This document shows positions 18,329-27,100 of a stretch of DNA of 64,000 bases, one piece after another. The notes beneath the pieces are model-generated. The model worked only from the letters and a program-made list of their open reading frames with translations. It did not search any database and was not told where the DNA came from. Source of the stretch: CAWARU01 sp963805795 (GTDB lineage: Bacteria; Pseudomonadota; Gammaproteobacteria; UBA6186; Azoamicaceae); contig CAWDVG010000002.1 of assembly GCA_963805795.1 (NCBI GenBank), positions 124,001-188,000 on the forward strand. Direction: 5' to 3'. Made by a program: the position numbers and the translations under genes. Every line of letters starts with the position of its first letter. Within the stretch, counting starts at the first letter, position 1.

Positions 18329-19453
18329 ATGAAGCGACTACAGAAAACTTGGATACTAAAAGATCTAGAAAAAAAAATGGTACTTCTTGTTGGGCCAAGA
18401 CAAACTGGCAAAACTTGGTTAGCAAAAAATATAGCCAAAGAATTTCCAAATAGCGTTTATTTGAATTACGATCAAAAATTTGATAGAGACATTATTCACG
18501 CACAATCGTGGTTAAACTCAACAGATTTACTCATTTTGGATGAACTCCATAAAATGGAGGATTGGAAAAATTATCTAAAGGGCGTATACGATACTAAACC
18601 CGATAGTATGCGCATACTCATTACTGGAAGTGCAAGGCTAGATATTTTTGAACAATTAGGTGATTCCTTAGCAGGAAGATATTATCGTCATCGCTTGATG
18701 CCTTTGTCTTTGGCTGAATTGGCTCAAATTGGTGAACCGCTGGATCTAGAAAAATTATTAGCCCAGGGCGGTTTCCCAGAACCTTACCTAGAGAAAGAAC
18801 TTGTAGAAGTCAATCGGTGGCGCTTACAATATGTTAATAGTCTTTTAGGAACAGATGTATTTGAATTCGAACAGGTTCATAATATCAAGGCCATGCAGCT
18901 TATTTTTTCTTTGTTAAGACATCGGGTGGGATCCCCAATTTCATATTTATCCTTAGCAGAAGATGTAGCAGTCTCTCCTACCACAGTAAAAAAGTATATC
19001 GAAATATTAGAAGCTTTATATGTTATTTTTCGAGTGACGCCCTATGTTGATAATATTGCTCGAAGTATTTTAAAAGAGCCAAAAATATATTTTTTTGATA
19101 CGGGTTTAGTACAGGGAAATGAGGGCGCTAAATTAGAAAACATGGTTGCTGTTAGTTTGCTAAAAAACGTATATGGCAAGGTTGACTATCAAGCAGAAGA
19201 TTATGCTTTACATTATTTGCGAACCAAAGAAGGACATGAAGTGGATTTTGCCTTGATTCATAATGGTGCAGTTAAGTTAATGGTGGAGGTAAAGTTGTCA
19301 AATGATAAAATTGAAAAATCATTAAATTATTTTCAGGGAAAATATCAATACCCAGGCGTTCAGATTGTCAAAAATTTACGCAATGAATATCAATCAACTA
19401 AGGGTATTAAAATTTTATATGCTGAGAAATTTTTGTCTGAATTGTTTTTATAA
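18329..19453 (+). CDS. ATP-binding protein, AAA_14 / DUF4143 family
   Basis: The start is the ATG with GAGG 8 bases upstream (MKRLQKTW); an in-frame GTG at 18290 lies inside the palindrome and is unlikely. The protein has 374 residues. The P-loop GPRQTGKTW is near residue 24 and Walker B LLILDELHKM near 70, followed by sensor ILITGSARLD. The C-terminal DUF4143 part ends in a PD-(D/E)XK-like core: HEVDFALIHNG, then MVEVKLS. Proteins of this family are common accessory ATPases in bacteria and archaea whose cellular role is still unclear. The gene converges on mutL. Confidence 0.88.
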   Translation: MKRLQKTWILKDLEKKMVLLVGPRQTGKTWLAKNIAKEFPNSVYLNYDQKFDRDIIHAQSWLNSTDLLILDELHKMEDWKNYLKGVYDTKPDSMRILITGSARLDIFEQLGDSLAGRYYRHRLMPLSLAELAQIGEPLDLEKLLAQGGFPEPYLEKELVEVNRWRLQYVNSLLGTDVFEFEQVHNIKAMQLIFSLLRHRVGSPISYLSLAEDVAVSPTTVKKYIEILEALYVIFRVTPYVDNIARSILKEPKIYFFDTGLVQGNEGAKLENMVAVSLLKNVYGKVDYQAEDYALHYLRTKEGHEVDFALIHNGAVKLMVEVKLSNDKIEKSLNYFQGKYQYPGVQIVKNLRNEYQSTKGIKILYAEKFLSELFL

Positions 19454-19500
19454 AAAATAAAATGCAATGGTACCCAAAGAAACCGATTTATAACCAAGCT

Positions 19501-21420
19501 TTATGATGCAAAAATCTTTTTAAAATCCAGAAGTGTCAATTGACGATAATAAATAGATTTTAATGATTTGTCGGATTTGAATTTTCCTTCATTATGTTGA
19601 TTTTGCAATACCATTTGTACATCCTGCAAGAACTTTGAAATTTTCTCTTCACTCAAGTCTAGTTTTTCATGCTTAGCGACGTATTCAGCGATCCATGCTA
19701 TGGCCTGCTCTTGTTCCGGCAATGAAATGAGTTTTTCAAGAAAGGGCTCAAAGTCGTTTGCTATTGTATTGATCACGAAGGGAACTTGACGGATTAAGAC
19801 TGAATTTGGCCCAATTTGCGACCAGGAAAAGCCTAATTGTGCAAAATTTATTTTTGCATGTTCTAAAGTATTATTTTTTTCTAGATCTTTCAATTCAATT
19901 CTGAATGGCATTAATAGTGGCCTAGAAGCGATCTCGCTATTGGAAACTAATAATGCTTTAGTCATCACTTGCTCTGTTTTGGCTTTGACCAAAGCTTTGA
20001 TATCTAGCAATACTAAGCCTTCTGAATTCTCCCCCACCAAAAATTCATTTCCTATAATGGTAAGAACTCTATGAATCCATTGTTCTGGCGTTTCTTGTGT
20101 TTGTGAGTTTATCTCTGCGATTAAAATAGAATTTTGAGTTTTTGTTAATAGCTGATAGGCTACCGGCTGCGTTATATGCGATTCAAGATCTTGTGATTTG
20201 TCAAAGTTATTTTCCTTATAATTATCGTCTTTCACTAAACCATACAGTAAATTTTCAGACAAGCCGTCTGTTTGTCCGCCGGCTAATGATTCTGTATCAG
20301 TTCCAGGCAAAATAGTACCCATTGCAGAAACCATAGCTTCACCTAATGCTTGGCGTACACTATAAATTAAAAATGCGGTGACTGCTCTTACTTCCCGAAA
20401 ACGAACTTCATGTTTAGTCGGATGTACATTGACATCTACTGCTTCAGGATCTAACTCAAAAAATAATACATAAGAAGGATGGCGTCCCCCTACTTGATAT
20501 TCCTGGTAAGCTTGTCTTAGCGCATAATTGACTACTTTGTCTCGAATGCTACGACCATTCACATAAAAATACTGTAAATCGGCTTGCGCACGTGTTTGTG
20601 TGGGCGATCCCAACCAACCCCTTATTTTTAAACCATTACTTTCGGCTTCTATATAATGAGCAGTTTTAATAAAAGTTGATCCACATAATTCTGCTACGCG
20701 CCTACTTTCTGCTTCTAAGGTTTTACAGGCGACTAGTCTTTTTGGTGGTTTGCTATCCACTCGCAAGGTAAAACTCACTGCAGGTTGGCTCAAAGCAATA
20801 CGTTTAAAACATTCGTCAATATAAAGACTCTCGGTTCTTTCGGAGCGTAAAAATTTTCGCCTCGCAGGTGTATTATAAAATAATTCACGAACTTCTACGG
20901 TAGTTCCTAATGTGGGCGGACTTAACGATAATTGAATATGGGCATTGCGGCCTGCTTTTTGAATAGAAAAACCCGAGGCTTGCCCCTTTACGCAGGAACT
21001 TAAATTTAAACGAGCCACCGCTGAAATACTGGCCAATGCTTCTCCTCTAAAACCAAAAGACGCAACCCCTTCTAAATCTGCAAAAGAAAGAATTTTACTG
21101 GTTGCATGCTGAGAAAGTGCCAGCTCTAAATCATCTTTACAAATGCCATGGCCATTATCTTGTACTCGAATAAGACCTAAGCCACCCCTTTCTATGCTGA
21201 TATCAATTTGACTACTGCCTGCGTCTAGACTATTTTCTAATAATTCTTTTAATACTGAAGCTGGGCGCTCCACCACTTCTCCAGCAGCAATTTGATTCGC
21301 CAATTCTGGATCTAATTTATAAATGCGTATATTGCGTATATTTATAGTCTGTTGTCTGGCCTCTGGGTCCGCGTCCATTTCTCTAGTACTATTTTCTTTA
21401 TCTCTGTCTTTTACGTGCAT
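19501..21420 (-). CDS. mutL: DNA mismatch repair protein MutL
   Basis: MutL is the GHKL-family ATPase that links MutS to strand excision; 639 residues. ATPase motifs are present: KELLENSLDAG (Glu59, Asn63), RVQDNGHGI, and FGFRGEALASI. The HPTKHEVRF stretch closes the N-terminal domain. After a variable linker, the C-terminal dimerisation domain carries the QIAAGE-independent fold expected; no DQHAxxER endonuclease motif is seen, as in E. coli. The start lies inside the end of amiB (23-base overlap) behind a strong GGGAGG site. A second Met 14 codons later has no better site. The first ~30 residues are an extension relative to most MutL proteins. Confidence 0.95.
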   Translation of the reverse strand: MHVKDRDKENSTREMDADPEARQQTINIRNIRIYKLDPELANQIAAGEVVERPASVLKELLENSLDAGSSQIDISIERGGLGLIRVQDNGHGICKDDLELALSQHATSKILSFADLEGVASFGFRGEALASISAVARLNLSSCVKGQASGFSIQKAGRNAHIQLSLSPPTLGTTVEVRELFYNTPARRKFLRSERTESLYIDECFKRIALSQPAVSFTLRVDSKPPKRLVACKTLEAESRRVAELCGSTFIKTAHYIEAESNGLKIRGWLGSPTQTRAQADLQYFYVNGRSIRDKVVNYALRQAYQEYQVGGRHPSYVLFFELDPEAVDVNVHPTKHEVRFREVRAVTAFLIYSVRQALGEAMVSAMGTILPGTDTESLAGGQTDGLSENLLYGLVKDDNYKENNFDKSQDLESHITQPVAYQLLTKTQNSILIAEINSQTQETPEQWIHRVLTIIGNEFLVGENSEGLVLLDIKALVKAKTEQVMTKALLVSNSEIASRPLLMPFRIELKDLEKNNTLEHAKINFAQLGFSWSQIGPNSVLIRQVPFVINTIANDFEPFLEKLISLPEQEQAIAWIAEYVAKHEKLDLSEEKISKFLQDVQMVLQNQHNEGKFKSDKSLKSIYYRQLTLLDFKKIFAS

Positions 21421-22909
21421 ATTGACGAATACCTCCCATAATAGCAGAGGCTATTTTCTTTTGATAAGCCACTGTTTTTAATTTACGCTCTGTCGCTGGA
21501 TGAGATATAAATCCTGTTTCTACTAAAAGTGAAGGAACATCGGGCGCTTTTAATACTGCAAAACCAGCTTGTTCTACTTGACCTCGATGCAAGGAACCTA
21601 CCTTACCTAAGGCCTGTAGCACTTGTTGTGCCGCCTTTAAACCTTCTTCCTTGCTCGCGCTTTGCGATAAATCTAATAAAACAGATGCTAACACTTCATT
21701 TTTATTTGATAATTTTACCCCACCAATTAAATCGGAACGGTTTTCACGATCGGCTAGCCATTTTGCGGCAGTGGAACTGGCTCCATGTTCTGATAGAGTA
21801 AAAACTGAAGCGCCTTCTGCGCGTCTATCCTGAAAAGCATCTGCATGTACGGAAACAAATAAATCTGCCTTGTGTTTTCTTGCCCGAGACATGCGATCTT
21901 TTAATCCCACATAGTAGTCCCCAGAACGAATTAAAACTGCTTTCATTCCAGGTTCTTGATCAATCATTATTTTTAAATATTTTGAAATAGCTAAAACCAC
22001 ATCTTTTTCTCGAGTTCCGAAACGGCCAATAGCACCTGGATCTTCCCCCCCATGCCCTGCATCAATCGCCACAATAAAAGTTGGCTTTTGCTCGGACAAA
22101 GTTTTTAGGGGGGAAGGATTTTTTTCAGATGCACAGGCCTTCATAGACATAGCGCTCTTCACAGAAACAGGAGACTTCACAGCTGTAGGTGTTTGCCTAT
22201 TATTTATGTTTCGCGTATTTTGCGCAGTTTGAATATTTTGCGTATTTTGAATATCTGTCTGGATGGATTCTGACTGTAATCCTTCTGCTTGCAGATCCTG
22301 TAAAATTTTTTCTACCTCCGGACTTCGACCCGTGTTTTTAGATGTTGTAATAGAATCCGTTGTTTTTTTTAAAGATGCAGAACTTGTTGCCAATTCTGCC
22401 GCTTCTTCTGTTTCTGTCTCTGTTTCTGCCTGAACCGCTTTTTCATCTTCTAGATCTAAAACTAACCGATGTCCATATTCTTGATTGGGTGGCAAAGTAA
22501 AGCTATTGGGCTTTAAAGGTTTTTCCAGTTCTAAAATAAGGCTAAGCTGCTTTTTATTTTTTAAATCGCTTTTTATTTGTTTGATCCGGGTATTTTTAAG
22601 CTGACACTTAGCCAAATCTGCTTTTAAAGCAGCATTCTTGATGAATAAAATGACTCGCTTATGCCCATTAGGGTCTTTTTCTATTTTTTGTTCGTATTGT
22701 GCTGGACCATTTAAATCAAGTACGACCCTTGTACTTTCTGGTGAAGGCCATATTCGTACCCCTTTTATTTCCGTCTCTTTATTCGAGGCCATGGCGTTGG
22801 CAGATATCAATAGCGAAGGTACCCATATAAGAGATAATGCAACTATGAATAGGTGTGTTATGACGCAAGTTGATAGAACATTATATTTGCTAACTTTTAT
22901 TCTTTGCAC
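21398..22909 (-). CDS. amiB: N-acetylmuramoyl-L-alanine amidase (AmiB/AmiC type)
   Basis: This is a periplasmic zinc amidase that splits septal peptidoglycan during cell separation. Residues 1-40 form a long signal peptide. An AMIN domain (about 45-150) targets the septum. A Thr/Gln/Asn-rich linker of about 130 residues follows. The Amidase_3 domain carries the zinc ligands in IDAGHGGEDPGAIG, the Glu of REKD, SVHADAF, and the catalytic Glu of LVETGFIS. No LysM domain is visible, so it resembles AmiC in domains but sits at the amiB position between tsaE and mutL. The start is a GTG, 23 bases after the tsaE stop. Confidence 0.93.
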   Translation of the reverse strand: MQRIKVSKYNVLSTCVITHLFIVALSLIWVPSLLISANAMASNKETEIKGVRIWPSPESTRVVLDLNGPAQYEQKIEKDPNGHKRVILFIKNAALKADLAKCQLKNTRIKQIKSDLKNKKQLSLILELEKPLKPNSFTLPPNQEYGHRLVLDLEDEKAVQAETETETEEAAELATSSASLKKTTDSITTSKNTGRSPEVEKILQDLQAEGLQSESIQTDIQNTQNIQTAQNTRNINNRQTPTAVKSPVSVKSAMSMKACASEKNPSPLKTLSEQKPTFIVAIDAGHGGEDPGAIGRFGTREKDVVLAISKYLKIMIDQEPGMKAVLIRSGDYYVGLKDRMSRARKHKADLFVSVHADAFQDRRAEGASVFTLSEHGASSTAAKWLADRENRSDLIGGVKLSNKNEVLASVLLDLSQSASKEEGLKAAQQVLQALGKVGSLHRGQVEQAGFAVLKAPDVPSLLVETGFISHPATERKLKTVAYQKKIASAIMGGIRQYARKRQR

Positions 22910-22932
22910 TCTCTCTTCTCACACGTATTTTT

Positions 22933-23433
22933 TTAACGCTTCAATAAGTCTTCTACTGTAGCTACTACTACTGCTTTTCCACGGCTTGATAGACCTTCGA
23001 CTAACACTTGCCTAGATACACCATTTCCAGTTATCGTAAAATGCAACTGAATGTCAGGTTCCTTTAATACGCCCTTACCCTGCTCCGGCCATTCTACTAG
23101 TACAATGGCTGCTTCTGCAAAATATTCTCTAATGCCAATAAACTCTAACTCTTCAGGATGCGATAATCGATATAGGTCGAAATGATATAAGGGACCCCAA
23201 GCAAAGTCATACTCCTCAACTAAGGTAAAAGTCGGACTTTTAACTGAACCCTTAAAATTCAATCCTCTTAAAAAACCTCGAACAAAAGTTGTCTTCCCAC
23301 TCCCCAAGTCCCCTCGCAAAAAAATCTTTAGCCCAGGATACGATAGACTTACTCTTGCCAACGATGTTGCCAAAGCTATAGTCTCTTCTTCATTGTTAAG
23401 TTCTATGGTTTTATTCATCATCAATTTATTCAT
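22933..23433 (-). CDS. tsaE: tRNA threonylcarbamoyladenosine biosynthesis ATPase TsaE
   Basis: TsaE supports the TsaB-TsaD complex that makes t6A37 on ANN-decoding tRNAs. It is 166 residues, normal for the family. The P-loop FLRGDLGSGKTTFVRG is near residue 38-53. SPTFTLVEEY, YHFDLYRL and VLVEWPEQG are the usual family blocks. It heads the tsaE-amiB-mutL run. Confidence 0.95.
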   Translation of the reverse strand: MNKLMMNKTIELNNEEETIALATSLARVSLSYPGLKIFLRGDLGSGKTTFVRGFLRGLNFKGSVKSPTFTLVEEYDFAWGPLYHFDLYRLSHPEELEFIGIREYFAEAAIVLVEWPEQGKGVLKEPDIQLHFTITGNGVSRQVLVEGLSSRGKAVVVATVEDLLKR

Positions 23434-23598
23434 GATTGCTAGTTTTGTTTACCTCGTCATCAAAAAGCTAAGATAAACCATATATTATAATCGTCCCTTA
23501 TTTGCAATTTTTTTAAATAAGGGACGGATATAAAATTTGATATCTAGAGTAATCGCTCTAACATTTTGAATATGTATGGAATGTGTCATTTTGGTCGA

Positions 23599-23727
23599 TT
23601 AGGAACCCTCAGTCATTTGAGCACGAGCACAAGAACCAAACAATATGATTTTTTTAGGCTGTGAAGCTTGAACAAGTTTCACAACAATTTGTTTAATTAG
23701 GTCGTCATTTACTTTTTTATAAACCAT
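23599..23727 (-). pseudogene. Nucleotidyltransferase (MNT) fragment
   Basis: A 42-codon minus-strand frame encodes PKKIILFGSCARAQMTEGS and then stops. This is the beginning of a small nucleotidyltransferase domain (GSxARG...GSDxDL), cut just before the catalytic aspartates. Probably the remains of an antitoxin like MntA at 40265-40672. Confidence 0.55.
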
Positions 23728-24057
23728 TACATAAATCCTATGAGCTATTAAGATAGTATAGTTCTTAGATCATTCTATAAGAATGACCTCGATTCGATTG
23801 TACCATAAATAAGGTAAAAAATTTTTGGAAAAATAAGCAGATCAACTAAAAATATCGGGATTTTAAACTATTACCATGAATCTCATTACATCTTCAGAAG
23901 AACTAACTGCAGGGCAATCGCGCCAACCTAAGACATTTATGTTATGTTTGGAATGGGAAAGAAATTCTCATATCTATAGAAAACAGATGGAGATATGTTA
24001 AGATCACCATTTATTTCTCAGTAACTGACAATATTAACGTGCAAGACGGATAAAACT
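23728..24057. other. Intergenic region upstream of nnrD
   Basis: 330 AT-rich bases. A 41-codon plus-strand frame (23877-24002) shows no recognisable family and no ribosome site. Nothing else is supported here. Confidence 0.3.
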
Positions 24058-24918
24058 ATGAAAAATAAAAATCTAAATGCCTTAAGCTTAGTAGAAACCC
24101 TGGAATACTTACCCACCAGAGCCCGTGATACTAACAAAGGTCAATTGGGCCATGTCTTAGTTGTTGGTGGAGATTATGGCATGGGGGGTGCTGTGCGCCT
24201 AGCAGGCGAAGCGGCTTTAAGAACAGGTGCCGGAAAAGTCAGTGTCGCCACCCGATTAGAGTATGCTTTTAGCATGGTCAGTGCTTGTCCTGAGCTTATG
24301 TGCCATGGCATACAGGATCCCACACAATTAACCCCGCTTCTGGAACGTGCAACCGTTATTGTACTGGGCACTGGTCTTGGGCAAACGGCTTGGGGCAAGG
24401 GCTTATTTGAACATGTAGTTAAGCATGTATTAGAAACGCATTTACCTTTAGTAGTCGATGCTGATGCGCTGAATATTTTGTCTAACAAGTCGGATAAGAA
24501 ATTAAAATATGATCATTGGATTTTAACACCGCATCCAGGAGAAGCCGGTCGCTTATTAAACAAAACGCCACAAGAAATTCAAAATAATCGTGTTGATTGT
24601 ATTGAAGAAATACAGAATCGTTTTGGGGGCGTCATCATCTTAAAAGGCGCAGATAGTTTAGTGTTAGGTGAGAATGCAAAACCAGAAGTTTGTCATCTGG
24701 GCAATCCAGGGATGGCAACAGCAGGTATGGGCGATGTTCTATCAGGTATTTTAGGGGGATTGCTAGCGCAGGGGCTTTCTCTGGAACAAGCAGCCAAATT
24801 GGGTGTTTGCATACATGCAACCGCAGGCGATAAAGTAGCTACTTATGCGGGGCAAAGAGGGATGAAAGCCAGCGATTTATTTTCAATGATTCAGATTTGT
24901 TTAAATCCTATCGATTAA
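24058..24918 (+). CDS. nnrD: ADP-dependent NAD(P)H-hydrate dehydratase NnrD
   Basis: NnrD repairs hydrated NAD(P)H using ADP. The 286 residues form only the C-terminal, ribokinase-like domain of the usual NnrE-NnrD fusion; the epimerase domain is absent. Motifs: GHVLVVGGDYGMGGAV near residue 30, LGTGLGQ, LVVDADALNIL, LTPHPGEAGRLL, and NPGMATAGMGDVLSGI, which holds the catalytic Asp. It is divergent from tsaE, whereas the fused gene usually lies just upstream of tsaE on the same strand. Confidence 0.93.
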   Translation: MKNKNLNALSLVETLEYLPTRARDTNKGQLGHVLVVGGDYGMGGAVRLAGEAALRTGAGKVSVATRLEYAFSMVSACPELMCHGIQDPTQLTPLLERATVIVLGTGLGQTAWGKGLFEHVVKHVLETHLPLVVDADALNILSNKSDKKLKYDHWILTPHPGEAGRLLNKTPQEIQNNRVDCIEEIQNRFGGVIILKGADSLVLGENAKPEVCHLGNPGMATAGMGDVLSGILGGLLAQGLSLEQAAKLGVCIHATAGDKVATYAGQRGMKASDLFSMIQICLNPID

Positions 24919-24920
24919 CC

Positions 24921-25037
24921 AATGGGACCGGTTCGCAAAGTGTTGGTGTAGGCGTAATGTTGGTGTAGGTGTAAAGATAATTTTTACGCCTACACCAACA
25001 TTACGCCTACACCAACACTTTGCGAACCGGTCCCATT
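24921..25037. terminator. Very long near-perfect hairpin between nnrD and orn
   Basis: Two 55-base arms (24921-24975 and 24983-25037) are complementary with one mismatch, around the 7-base loop GATAATT. Each arm contains two copies of a 17-base unit (GTTGGTGTAGGCGTAAT). The hairpin starts 2 bases after the nnrD stop and ends at the orn stop, so it could end transcription from both sides. Confidence 0.75.
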
Positions 25038-25583
25038 TTATAGACGGAAGAAATTATCTCGATAGTGCTGCAACTCCGCAATGGATTCTTTAATATCATC
25101 CATCGCTAAATGAACAGATTTCTTTTTAAATTGTTTGGCTATATGAGGTGCCCAATGTTTAGCCAGTTCTTTTACCGTACTTACATCTAGATTTCGATAA
25201 TGAAAATATTGTTCTAATTTTGGCATGGTTCGAAACATAAAACGTCGATCTTGGCAAATGCTATTACCGCACATAGGTGAACGATTGGGCGGTACTAAAC
25301 GCATAATAAAATCCAAAGTTATGGCTTCGGCTTCTTGAACATCCATCACGCTATTGCGTACTCTTTCTAAAAGCCCACTTCTACCATGCTGTTTGGTATT
25401 CCAATCATCCATACCAGAGAGGATGGCTTCTTCCTGATGGATGGCTAATACCGGGCCCTCGGCAACAATATTTAAGTGATTATCGGTTACCACGGTAGCA
25501 ATTTCGATGATCTGATCCTTATCAGGATTCAAACCGGTCATTTCAAGATCCACCCAAATAAGGTGATTAGGATTTGGTTTCAT
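25038..25583 (-). CDS. orn: Oligoribonuclease Orn
   Basis: Orn is a DEDDh 3'-5' exoribonuclease that removes di- and short oligoribonucleotides. The 181 residues are the normal length. The first acidic pair is in LIWVDLEMTGLNP. NSICQDRRFMFRTMP and YRNLDVSTVKELA carry later motif residues, and HLAMDDIKESIAEL holds the last His and Asp. It converges on nnrD across the long hairpin. psd lies divergently upstream; in many gammaproteobacteria psd and orn are near neighbours. Confidence 0.96.
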   Translation of the reverse strand: MKPNPNHLIWVDLEMTGLNPDKDQIIEIATVVTDNHLNIVAEGPVLAIHQEEAILSGMDDWNTKQHGRSGLLERVRNSVMDVQEAEAITLDFIMRLVPPNRSPMCGNSICQDRRFMFRTMPKLEQYFHYRNLDVSTVKELAKHWAPHIAKQFKKKSVHLAMDDIKESIAELQHYRDNFFRL

Positions 25584-26052
25584 AAAAATTTGCTACCCTG
25601 TTGCTATTTATCTTAGGCTAGCATATTACGAATTTAGAATCTTTCACAACTAACTTCTATATTATTGGTTTAAATTTTGAGTTAGACTCTACCTAGAAGA
25701 ATCTTCCAACATCAGTTGTGAGTTATTCAAATTGCATAAACAGACCACAGCAGTAGATTAGGTAACATGTAAGAAGCGATAATATTAAAAACCTCGGGCG
25801 TATAATTTTCGTTGCCTAACCCTAGCATTCGCGATTGCAAAGTTGTAGTCATAATTGCAATCGGTGCTGCGGGCTCTGGAAATGAAAGAGATTTTAACAA
25901 TTGATTTAAAAAATCTTTATCTTGATTAGGAACATGGGATTGTTCTTAAAATCATAGATATTTTTCCTAAAAAGGAATTAGAATAGGCTACGATAGATAC
26001 CATTAGGAATATCATTTTTGATTTTGTATATTTGATAAAAGGAGTCTTGCTT
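25584..26052. other. Intergenic region between orn and psd
   Basis: No complete gene. A minus-strand frame without a start codon (about 25727-25942) would encode a stretch ending NIIASYMLPNLLLWSVYAI; it looks like a decayed fragment of an unidentified gene. A GAAGAATCTTCC...TTATTCAAATTG segment at 25697-25733 resembles the hairpin at 27049-27082. Confidence 0.3.
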
Positions 26053-26910
26053 TTGTTACCCATTTTACAGCATTTCGTACCACAACGAGGGCTTTCGCGT
26101 CTTGCAGGCTTATTAGCCAATTCTCAAAACCCCTGGTTAAAAAATAGGCTTATTCGTTATTTTATAAAACGCCATGCTGTTAATATGCAGGAGGCAGAAG
26201 AGAGCGACCCTTATCAGTACCCTAGCTTTAATGCTTTTTTTACAAGAAGCCTGCTGTCTCATACACGTCCTATTGCTTCAGCCCTCACTGATTTTGTCTC
26301 CCCTGCAGATGGCACTATTAGTCAAATGGGAAAAATTGAAACAGGGCGTTTAATTCAAGCCAAAGGCCATGATTTTGATGTAAAGGCCTTGTTGGGAGGA
26401 GAAGAAACTTTAGCTAAACACTTTAGTCAAGGATCATTTCTCACTATTTACCTTGCTCCACATGATTATCATCGGGTGCATATGCCTATAGACGGCCATC
26501 TTTCAAAAATGATTTATGTTCCAGGACAATTATTTTCAGTCAATACTCGCACTGCCAACAGCATTCCTAATTTATTTGCTCGAAACGAACGTGTCATCGC
26601 CATTTTTAAAACTCCTATAGGTAACGTTGCTGTCATTATGGTTGGTGCGATGATTGTTGGCAGCATTGAAACGCGATGGGCGGGTACTATTGCCCCCCCT
26701 GTTCATTCCACTCATTCTAAAAGAATGCCGCAACAATGGCATTATGAAAATCCCATTTATTTGAAGCGGGGGGAAGAGATGGGACGCTTTAAATTGGGAT
26801 CAACGGTTATTGTATTACTCGAAGATAATAATAAGATCGATTGGGATAGCCAATTCGGCTCTATGCAGAGCGTTCAGTTTGGTCAAAAAATGGGAACTTT
26901 GAAATTCTAG
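26053..26910 (+). CDS. psd: Phosphatidylserine decarboxylase
   Basis: Psd makes phosphatidylethanolamine at the inner membrane. The start is uncertain. The frame opens at a TTG (26032), but GGAG at 26041-26044 lies 8 bases before another TTG at 26053, which fits homologue lengths better. Family blocks are FNAFFTRSL, SPADGTI, and LAPHDYHRVHMPIDG with the active-site His. The self-cleavage site FKLGSTVIVL, where Gly-Ser splits to give the pyruvoyl alpha chain, is near the C-terminus. About 285 residues, normal length. Confidence 0.95.
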   Translation: MLPILQHFVPQRGLSRLAGLLANSQNPWLKNRLIRYFIKRHAVNMQEAEESDPYQYPSFNAFFTRSLLSHTRPIASALTDFVSPADGTISQMGKIETGRLIQAKGHDFDVKALLGGEETLAKHFSQGSFLTIYLAPHDYHRVHMPIDGHLSKMIYVPGQLFSVNTRTANSIPNLFARNERVIAIFKTPIGNVAVIMVGAMIVGSIETRWAGTIAPPVHSTHSKRMPQQWHYENPIYLKRGEEMGRFKLGSTVIVLLEDNNKIDWDSQFGSMQSVQFGQKMGTLKF

Positions 26911-26971
26911 CACATATTTTTGTGTGCATAAAACCATGTTTAATTGTGCAGGTTATTAGATTGAACGGGAA

Positions 26972-27020
26972 GGCTTGCGCAGTCCGCCCCGAACAAGGGG
27001 AGGAGAGGACTGCGCAAGCC
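26972..27020 (+). terminator. Rho-independent terminator downstream of psd
   Basis: A 14-bp perfect stem (GGCTTGCGCAGTCC at 26972-26985 and its complement at 27007-27020) has a 21-base loop. An A-rich tract follows, which would act as a T-run for the opposite strand, so it may serve the LuxR gene as well. Confidence 0.65.
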
Positions 27021-27048
27021 AATAAAAAAAAGTAGTTTTCTTTACCGA

Positions 27049-27082
27049 GAAGAATCTCCCGACTATCAGTCGGGAGTTCTTC
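27049..27082 (-). terminator. Hairpin downstream of the SnoaL-LuxR gene
   Basis: GAAGAATCTCCCGACT pairs with AGTCGGGAGTTCTTC (15 pairs, one bulged T) 19 bases past the stop of the minus-strand regulator gene. Read on that strand it is followed by T-rich sequence. Confidence 0.55.
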
Positions 27083-27100
27083 AAATTGTGCAACGGTTAC

